9,294 nt of DNA. It comes from Promethearchaeota archaeon. GTDB taxonomy: Archaea; Asgardarchaeota; Lokiarchaeia; Sigynarchaeales; SOKP01. The notes under the pieces are model-generated. The model saw nothing but the letters and a program-made list of their open reading frames with translations. It searched no databases and was not told the origin of the DNA. The stretch spans positions 1 to 9,294 of the forward strand of contig WJKD01000534.1 of assembly GCA_014729315.1 (NCBI GenBank), written 5' to 3'. Every line of letters begins with the position of its first letter. Positions within the stretch are counted from its first letter, which is position 1. A program made the translations under genes and the position numbers. Shown here piece by piece: positions 1-4,699 of the stretch.

Positions 1-1
1 A

Positions 2-193
2 GAAAAAATAATACCTTTAACAGAATTATCGGGTTTAGGTCCAGCCACCGCTAAAAAATTCGAAGAATTAGGAGTAAAAAATATCCGAGATTTAATTAAA
101 GAGAATCCCGAAGAATTAGGATTGTTAATAACTGGTGTGACTGAGGAACGAATTCGCGGTTGGATTGAAGACGCTAAAAAACTATTGGAGTAA
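2..193 (+). CDS. C-terminal helix-hairpin-helix domain of a truncated protein
   Basis: This is the last 63 codons of a gene that enters from the left edge, ending in TAA at 191-193. The translation reads LTELSGLGPATAKKFEELG followed by a second helical segment. LSGLGPATAKKF is a classic helix-hairpin-helix core (hydrophobic-x-GLGPATA-K), a fold that binds the DNA or RNA backbone without sequence specificity. The second part, NPEELGLLITGVTEERIRGWIEDAKKLLE, looks like a second, degenerate hairpin with a closing helix, the arrangement seen in the N-terminal domain of RadA and as a C-terminal tail on many archaeal proteins. Because it is at the C-terminus it is not RadA itself. The parent protein cannot be named from this fragment. 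The domain call is firm; the function is not. Confidence 0.75.
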   Translation, partial: EKIIPLTELSGLGPATAKKFEELGVKNIRDLIKENPEELGLLITGVTEERIRGWIEDAKKLLE

Positions 194-216
194 TCTCTCC
201 TAAATTATTACCGAAA

Positions 217-270
217 TTTAACTTCGTTAAACTTATTTAGTCTTATTTTTATCTTTATCTCATCTTTTTA
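217..270 (+). terminator. Hairpin plus pyrimidine-rich tract after the HhH gene
   Basis: TTTAAC (217-222) and GTTAAA (226-231) form a perfect 6-bp stem with a 3-nt loop, 24 bp after the stop codon. It is followed by a T/C-rich stretch (232-270) with several T runs. Archaeal termination depends mainly on T-rich tracts in the non-template strand, so this region is a credible terminator for the helix-hairpin-helix gene. Confidence 0.45.
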
Positions 271-280
271 AATATTTAAT
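265..280 (+). promoter_or_regulatory. Candidate TATA box for the 165-aa gene
   Basis: TTTTTAAATATTTAAT lies about 65-75 nt upstream of the ATG at 343. A TATA element here would put the transcription start near 300-305 and leave a leader of about 40 nt. The region is uniformly AT-rich, so the exact box is uncertain. Confidence 0.3.
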
Positions 281-297
281 AATTTTATAGAATAAAA

Positions 298-315
298 TCA
301 AACTTTATTGTTTGA
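298..315. promoter_or_regulatory. Perfect 6-6-6 inverted repeat, possible operator
   Basis: TCAAAC (298-303) and GTTTGA (310-315) are perfect inverted half-sites separated by 6 bp (TTTATT). The element sits at the predicted transcription start of the gene at 343, where a bound dimeric regulator would block initiation. It could also form a small hairpin in the leader RNA. Confidence 0.3.
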
Positions 316-342
316 AAAAAATTAGAATAACTCCAAAATATT

Positions 343-840
343 ATGCAAAAGAATTATTACATCTATCAAAAACACGATTGCAATGTCACTGTAAATAAAA
401 TGCCTATTTGGTTTAAGGACATAACCGAGAATTCAGATTTGAACGAGAAAGAAGGCCTATTAAGTTTCGAGACTCATAACAATTACGACGAAGTATGGGG
501 TGCTAATGCAAAAATGGAAATTTCTTGGATTAAAAAAGACAGGACCGATTTCCTACATCCAAGAGAAGTACAACAGACTATTGATATGTATAACGCTATC
601 AATATTGTGGTAACTGAAAAAAAAAGAGAATGGCTGAATACTCACGAATTTACTTATTGGTTTGGCAATAGGACTAAGATGATAAGAAAAAGATATTATC
701 GTGAAAATGTCATTCACGGCCTTTTTTATTGCGAACTAACTGAACGCCTATTTGAAATACATACTTCAATTATTGGAAAACATTACGAAGGGTTTAAACC
801 ATATATTATTGAAGCTTTTAATTCGATAGTATGTCATTAA
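343..840 (+). CDS. Uncharacterised 165-aa protein ending in Cys-His
   Basis: A 165-residue soluble protein with no signal peptide and no membrane segment. I do not recognise a named family. The first half is charged and contains W23, W52 and W62. The second half is rich in aromatic residues and basic (HEFTYWFGNR at 101-110, then KRYYRENVIHG at 116-126). It ends in a pattern I associate with a group of uncharacterised archaeal proteins: FYCELTERLFEIH (128-140) followed by a helix and a terminal SIVCH. C130, C164 and H165, perhaps with C13, could bind a metal or form a disulfide. No clear ribosome-binding site precedes the ATG, as is common for archaeal genes with short or no leaders. The gene ends in an overlap with the convergent methyltransferase. 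The coding call is safe, because the ORF is long, has a biased composition and fits its neighbours; its role is unknown. Confidence 0.8.
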   Translation: MQKNYYIYQKHDCNVTVNKMPIWFKDITENSDLNEKEGLLSFETHNNYDEVWGANAKMEISWIKKDRTDFLHPREVQQTIDMYNAINIVVTEKKREWLNTHEFTYWFGNRTKMIRKRYYRENVIHGLFYCELTERLFEIHTSIIGKHYEGFKPYIIEAFNSIVCH

Positions 841-1592
841 TTTTTCTTTTTGGGTTCCTTCTTAGTTAAAATAAAGAAATTATCTTTTCCTGTGGGTCCT
901 CCATATTTTTTAAAGTCCTTGAGAGTAAAAGAAGATAAAAGATTTTTAGCTTCTTTTTTACTAAAAAGATGATAAAACCGATAATAAGTTTTACTTTTGG
1001 GAGAAACGGTCCATGGAATCGAGATATCACCGAATTCTCCTAATTCTTTATTAATTTGCATTTTTTTATATTTTGAACTAAAAATTCTTTTGAAACGGTC
1101 TGTTAAAAAAAACTTCTTAAATTTTTTTTGCCATCTTCTCCATAAGGTTAATAAAAAGTATCCGTTTCTTTTCATAATCGTAAAGATCTGGAAAATAACA
1201 TTTTTTCTTGAACTTTCTCCTTTAACATGATGAATTGTTGCGATTGAAAACACATTATTGATTGAGTTTTTTCGAATTGGAAGGAATTCTATATCCGCTA
1301 GAACCAATTGAATCCTTTTTAATTCGTTTGCGGAATATTCTGAATCTTTTTTGACTCTCTCCAAGGTTATCTTTAAAAAAGCATGGGATTTATCGATGCC
1401 AATAATTTTGGAGGAAATTGGCAGAAATATCGGAAAATTTCGTCCGTTAGCACAGCCCAAATCAAGATTTATTCCCTTAAACGATATTCCGCCTTTTCGA
1501 AGATTCGCGATGTACCTTTTTAACGCTCTCCAAGGTTTTTTTCTTTTTAGATCATAATCCTTAGCAATATTGTCAAAATAGTAGTCATTCAT
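837..1592 (-). CDS. Trm9/ALKBH8-type tRNA wobble-uridine methyltransferase
   Basis: A class I SAM-dependent methyltransferase of 251 aa. The N-terminus, YFDNIAKDYDLKRKKPW (5-21), matches the N-x-I-A-x-x-(F/Y)-x-x-x-R-x-x-P-W signature of Trm9 and the ALKBH8 methyltransferase domain. Motif I is LDLGCANGR (43-51); the acidic residue after strand 2 is D67 (GIDKS); AD at 99-100 and SIATIHHV (116-123) follow, close to the SIAVVHH of yeast Trm9. Towards the C-terminus are SIPW (191-194, VPW in yeast) and YYRFYHLFSKKE (203-214, the (Y/F)RYYHL element), then GKDNFFI. Eukaryotic Trm9 finishes mcm5U at tRNA wobble position 34 and needs the activator Trm112; archaeal Trm9-like proteins also partner with Trm112. 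No Trm112 gene is visible here. Residues 152-182 are very rich in Lys and Arg, probably a tRNA-contact surface. The ATG at 1592 is the natural start. It is transcribed divergently from the 582-aa gene. Confidence 0.85.
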   Translation of the reverse strand: MNDYYFDNIAKDYDLKRKKPWRALKRYIANLRKGGISFKGINLDLGCANGRNFPIFLPISSKIIGIDKSHAFLKITLERVKKDSEYSANELKRIQLVLADIEFLPIRKNSINNVFSIATIHHVKGESSRKNVIFQIFTIMKRNGYFLLTLWRRWQKKFKKFFLTDRFKRIFSSKYKKMQINKELGEFGDISIPWTVSPKSKTYYRFYHLFSKKEAKNLLSSFTLKDFKKYGGPTGKDNFFILTKKEPKKKN

Positions 1593-1701
1593 GCAAATAT
1601 CATATTATGTTTGGTGTATTGATATTCTGTGTCTGTATAAAATATATATAAGTTGGGAAAAATATAAGAATATTATTTGATTTAAAAATACGGAGTCGAA
1701 A
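1593..1701. promoter_or_regulatory. Divergent promoter region with shared AT box and an inverted repeat
   Basis: This 109-bp gap must hold promoters for the methyltransferase (leftward) and the 582-aa gene (rightward). AATATATATAAG (1641-1652) is a good rightward TATA box and, read on the other strand, CTTATATATATT serves leftward too; start sites would fall near 1675 and 1620. A perfect 7-bp inverted repeat, AATATCA (1596-1602) and TGATATT (1620-1626), lies in the methyltransferase leader. GGAG at 1692-1695 is a ribosome-binding site 6 nt before the ATG at 1702 and is one of the few convincing ones in this window. Confidence 0.5.
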
Positions 1702-3450
1702 ATGGAAGATTTATCTGCGTTATCCAATAAGGAGATTAAATTATTTTTAGCAGATTTTTACAATCGATTTGAGTATGAAATTTCGGATATTTTTAATCGA
1801 GTAGATTCATATTTATCTGATCTGATAAAAGAAAAAAATACTTCTTTATCATCAAGAACTAGGGAGGACGATGATATTGATTTGGAGGAAAAGATTAAAA
1901 CTATCCTTTTATCGATTCAAATTGGATTGAGAACAATAGGTTTATCGAAAGAGAAATTAAAGGAGGATATTTCTTACTTCAACAAGAATCCAGAAAAAAT
2001 ACGGGAAAATTATGTAGATTATCAAGCATATTTTAATGATGAATTAAAGAAATACATCGATAACATTATTTTTAGAATCTTAATAGAATATTTCGTAGAT
2101 TTAGATACGGAGAAAATAAAAAATTTAGATTTGTTCGATCTCCTTCCTTGGGACTTTTTAAATCAACTTGATGATTTTAAAGAAAATGAAGATTATCCTA
2201 TGGTAATAAAAGAAATATTGAAAGAAAGGATTAATAATTTGGAAAAATTTTTTAATGTTTCAGAGTACAAAGTTCAAGATAAGGACGAGTTAAAGAGAAA
2301 AGAAGAGATTCCGATTAAACCAATTTTGCCAAGTAAATTAAAACAACTCGTTAAAGGCCCGCAAACGAGTCCCAAAGAAGAGGTTGACGATCTAAATCTA
2401 TCTGATGTGCTTAACATCACGAAAAACATATATGCAGAAAAGAATCCAAAAAAAGCATTAAAAAAAACGAAATATTCCCTTTCAGAAGCATTGACACATC
2501 AATTAGATAAAGTGAAACCATCGGAAGAAGTTCATCAAAAGATAAAATCATATCAGCACGATAAACGAGATTTTCTCGATTTGTTTGGGAAAACTAAAAC
2601 CCTTAGTCAAAAAAAAATATCTAAATTTAATATTAATAAAGACAATCTTATTCAAAGTATTGAAAAATATAGCGCTTTTTTTGATTTGGAGACATTTTAT
2701 TACTATATAACAATTTTAAAAATGTTGGGGTTTGATCTACCAATTAACTCTCTAGGTGCCATGAATATTATCAAAAATTTCGTTAAAAATGGTATCTTCT
2801 GTGGATATAAAACCGCAGAACCTGATCCAATAAACATTTTTTATGGGATTTCAATTGCCTCTGAACTAAACTTGTTTAAAAATATTTACTTCCAGAAATA
2901 TGTCGATATTACTGAAGTTATTGATTTTCTCGATTCAGAATTGTCAAATTTCTTACCTCAAAAACTTCACTTAAATCTCCATACTTTTCTAACCTTAAAA
3001 ATTTTGGAAAAAGACAAAAAACTTCAAAAATTAAGCATCGATTTATTGCCTAAATTTTATTCCCTAGATTTATCTAAGAACGAAAAATATTCGTTCATTT
3101 TAGATTTATACGACTATTTAGTATCAATAAGGTTAATGGATCGAAACGCTAATTTAAGTCAATTTCAATATTATTGGAGAAATCTAAGCGATTTAATTGA
3201 AAAAAAGTACCTTTGCAATACAGAGATAGCTAGAATTTTATTAATCTTAGAATTAATTGGATCGAAGAAGTCAGAATTCAATACTTGTCAAAATTTATTA
3301 AACAAATTGACATTAACCAGATATTTTAGCTCAGAAGGCATACACAATTCTTTTAATTGGAAAAATAATCAAATAGGTTTAACAGTTGAGTTACGAATGC
3401 TACATTGGACACTGCTAGCAAGTTCACAATATAAATTCATCATATTGTAA
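1702..3450 (+). CDS. 582-aa protein with prenyltransferase-like alpha/alpha toroid C-terminal half
   Basis: A large soluble protein, ATG start supported by GGAG 6 nt upstream. Three regions can be seen. Residues 1-190 are highly charged and helical, with many heptad-like Leu/Ile positions. Residues 195-300 are a Lys/Glu/Pro-rich linker, probably flexible. From about 314 to the end, pairs of helices repeat in the style of prenyltransferase/squalene-cyclase (terpenoid cyclase) toroids: DLETFYYYITILKMLG near 328-343, GIFCGYKTAEPDPINIFYG at 364-382 (the usual turn is G-G-F-x-G-x-x-x-x-x-P-x-x-x-x-x-x-Y/F), and LHLNLHTFLTLKILEK near 422-437. The Zn ligands of protein prenyltransferase beta subunits (Asp, Cys, His in the order D-x-C ... 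H) are not apparent, nor is the DxDD of squalene-hopene cyclases, so a catalytic role is doubtful. A scaffold or binding role is inference. It converges on the YkgJ-like gene with only 9 bp between stops. The coding call is firm; the fold is a pattern-based guess. Confidence 0.8.
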   Translation: MEDLSALSNKEIKLFLADFYNRFEYEISDIFNRVDSYLSDLIKEKNTSLSSRTREDDDIDLEEKIKTILLSIQIGLRTIGLSKEKLKEDISYFNKNPEKIRENYVDYQAYFNDELKKYIDNIIFRILIEYFVDLDTEKIKNLDLFDLLPWDFLNQLDDFKENEDYPMVIKEILKERINNLEKFFNVSEYKVQDKDELKRKEEIPIKPILPSKLKQLVKGPQTSPKEEVDDLNLSDVLNITKNIYAEKNPKKALKKTKYSLSEALTHQLDKVKPSEEVHQKIKSYQHDKRDFLDLFGKTKTLSQKKISKFNINKDNLIQSIEKYSAFFDLETFYYYITILKMLGFDLPINSLGAMNIIKNFVKNGIFCGYKTAEPDPINIFYGISIASELNLFKNIYFQKYVDITEVIDFLDSELSNFLPQKLHLNLHTFLTLKILEKDKKLQKLSIDLLPKFYSLDLSKNEKYSFILDLYDYLVSIRLMDRNANLSQFQYYWRNLSDLIEKKYLCNTEIARILLILELIGSKKSEFNTCQNLLNKLTLTRYFSSEGIHNSFNWKNNQIGLTVELRMLHWTLLASSQYKFIIL

Positions 3451-3459
3451 AGTTTTTGA

Positions 3460-4116
3460 TTATTTCTTTTTAGTTTCTTTCTTACTTAAGTTCAATACAG
3501 TTCTTAGAAAATTTTTTGCGTTGGGCTCGATGGCTTTCTTCTCAACTGCTTCGTTCCACTTTTCCATTAATACATAATTATCGTTCAATTCTTCTAATGT
3601 CTGTTTTCCCACTTTAATCCACTCACTTAGATCCACAAGAGGCGCATCTTTAGTTATACCAGGGCAATATTTCTTCCCCTTCTCGGTATATCGCATCTTA
3701 ATCTTTGCTTTAGTTTTATCCTCTTGATTTAAGATTAATCTAAAAGAAAAAGGAAATGTTCGGCAGAACATTGGTCGCAACTTATATATTTTACACCGTT
3801 TCTTTTCTTTGTCGTAGAAGTAGCAAGAGCCTTCGGCGTTCTTGAGCAATCCCACGAAAGCCGGTCCGTGTTCAGTTGAGATAGGGGAAGTGACCATCTT
3901 CTTACGGTCTTCCTCAGAAAGCTGTTCTTCAAAAATATAGAATCCAATAACTTCCAACAATTCATCTAGGGTTAAATTCAAATTTTCTTTAATTCTAAGA
4001 ATATCGTGGTAGGTTACATTGACAAGGGTCGTTTTATCTGTACAGCATTTTCCACATCTTGTACATTCAAATCGAAATTCTTTTATTTCTGATTTGTTGT
4101 TTTTACTATTTTCCAC
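3460..4116 (-). CDS. YkgJ-family cysteine-cluster protein
   Basis: A 218-aa protein of the YkgJ (CxxCxxCC zinc/iron-chelating) family. The N-terminal cluster is FECTRCGKCC, with C18, C21, C24 and C25. The second half of the site is C98, then CKIYKLRPMFCRTFPF (108-123), giving C108 and C118 in the family's C-x-I-Y-x-x-R-P-x-x-C-R-x-F-P pattern, and C151 in KKYCPG. The cysteines are expected to bind a metal or Fe-S cluster; no reaction is established for most members. There is no signal peptide, so it is probably cytosolic. The C-terminal 60 residues are helical and end in a Lys-rich tail. The start is GTG at 4116; no in-frame ATG precedes the cysteine cluster and there is no clear ribosome-binding site. 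It lies 44 bp downstream of the frame-broken small gene on the same strand, across a T-rich spacer. Confidence 0.85.
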   Translation of the reverse strand: MENSKNNKSEIKEFRFECTRCGKCCTDKTTLVNVTYHDILRIKENLNLTLDELLEVIGFYIFEEQLSEEDRKKMVTSPISTEHGPAFVGLLKNAEGSCYFYDKEKKRCKIYKLRPMFCRTFPFSFRLILNQEDKTKAKIKMRYTEKGKKYCPGITKDAPLVDLSEWIKVGKQTLEELNDNYVLMEKWNEAVEKKAIEPNAKNFLRTVLNLSKKETKKK

Positions 4117-4160
4117 AATCTCTAAAATAAAAAAAAATATTTGTTTTTTGTGTTTTTAAG

Positions 4161-4536
4161 TTATTCTTGTTTTAATTCATCTGGGACAAAAGGTATTATT
4201 ATTTGCTTTTGGATAATGGATTCAATCGCTTCAATAACTAAGTCTTTATTTTTTTCATGAACCAATTCTACAATTGTTTTTAATAGAAAAGGTTGTTTTC
4301 CTTTTGCTGTTGAGTAAATAACATTGAGAACTCGGGTTTCCAAGCTGGAATGTTCCTTATCAGTTTTAATTTTTGCAGTTTTGTTGGGAGGTGAGATCTT
4401 AAAGTACTCTTTATAATATAGCTCGAAATATTCGTTGAGAATAGGAGGGATAGACTGTTAAAAACGAAATTATTAAGATACTTAAAAAGAGTAGATTTTT
4501 TATTGCGAACCTTTTTCTCAAATAACAATCTCTCAT
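4161..4536 (-). CDS. Small membrane-anchored protein with an internal +1 frame break
   Basis: Two open frames join into one sensible protein. The first starts at ATG 4536, preceded by a G-rich Shine-Dalgarno-like GGGGGAT, and encodes a basic N-terminus (MRDCYLRKRF) and a hydrophobic segment (about residues 14-28, NLLFLSILIISFLTV), a signal anchor or signal peptide. This frame stops at 4411-4413. The second frame is open from 4457 to the stop at 4161-4163 and has no ATG. It encodes PPILNEYFELYYKEYF, a polar linker, then a helical domain (RVLNVIYSTAKGKQPFLLKTI and onward) ending in DELKQE, with a winged-helix-like look. Skipping one base of the CCC at 4447-4449 (minus-strand TAT-CCC-TCC) joins them as a 124-aa product. 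The choices are a real mutation (pseudogene), an assembly or homopolymer error, or a +1 shift during translation. If unjoined, the only usable start in the second frame is TTG at 4343, giving 60 aa. No function is recognised. Confidence 0.6.
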
Positions 4537-4576
4537 ACTAATCCCCCATGAGTTAGCGTTTGTGACTGAGTTTATT

Positions 4577-4606
4577 CAAATTTTTAAATTCATAAAGAAA
4601 AATTTG
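4577..4606. repeat. Perfect 9-bp inverted repeat upstream of the small gene
   Basis: CAAATTTTT (4577-4585) and AAAAATTTG (4598-4606) are perfect inverted copies with a 12-bp spacer. They lie 41-70 bp upstream of the ATG at 4536, in the likely promoter or leader of the small membrane gene. It could be an operator or a leader hairpin, but the low sequence complexity weakens the case. Confidence 0.35.
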
Positions 4607-4616
4607 ATAATAAATA

Positions 4617-4641
4617 ATTTTAGGTAAAAATCCTATAAAAT
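4617..4641 (-). terminator. Possible terminator hairpin downstream of the pyrophosphatase
   Basis: ATTTTAGG (4617-4624) pairs with CCTATAAAAT (4632-4641) with a 2-nt bulge and a 7-nt loop. On the minus strand it is followed by a T-rich stretch. It is about 60-80 nt past the pyrophosphatase stop. Mostly A-T pairs, so the support is modest. Confidence 0.25.
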
Positions 4642-4677
4642 CTCTTTGGAAGATAGTAAATAAAGCGAATATATATC

Positions 4678-4699
4678 AGAAACCAAGACTTAGGTTTCT
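4678..4699 (-). terminator. Hairpin overlapping the pyrophosphatase stop codon
   Basis: AGAAACC (4678-4684) and GGTTTCT (4693-4699) form a perfect 7-bp stem with an 8-nt loop at the very end of the pyrophosphatase gene (stop TAG at 4698-4700). It may take part in termination or protect the mRNA 3' end; no strong T run follows directly. Confidence 0.35.
4686..4697 (+). repeat. Left copy of a 12-bp inverted repeat bracketing the pyrophosphatase gene
   Basis: AGACTTAGGTTT here is the exact reverse complement of AAACCTAAGTCT at 7098-7109. The two copies sit just outside the two ends of the pyrophosphatase gene. Repeats this short arise by chance in 9 kb, so the pairing may mean nothing. Confidence 0.3.

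Noticed and set aside
997..1557. Plus-strand reading frames inside the methyltransferase gene.
   Set aside because: They lie opposite a gene with clear family motifs, and their translations look like unstructured shadows.
4384..4398. GGGAGGTGAGATC on the plus strand, a near-perfect Shine-Dalgarno match and complement of the 16S rRNA 3' end.
   Set aside because: No plus-strand reading frame begins downstream; the bases encode the I-S-P-P segment of the small minus-strand protein.
4280..4528. A third minus-strand frame of 82 codons overlapping the small membrane gene.
   Set aside because: It starts at TTG without a ribosome-binding site, has low-complexity composition, and competes with the two frames that join into a sensible membrane-anchored protein.
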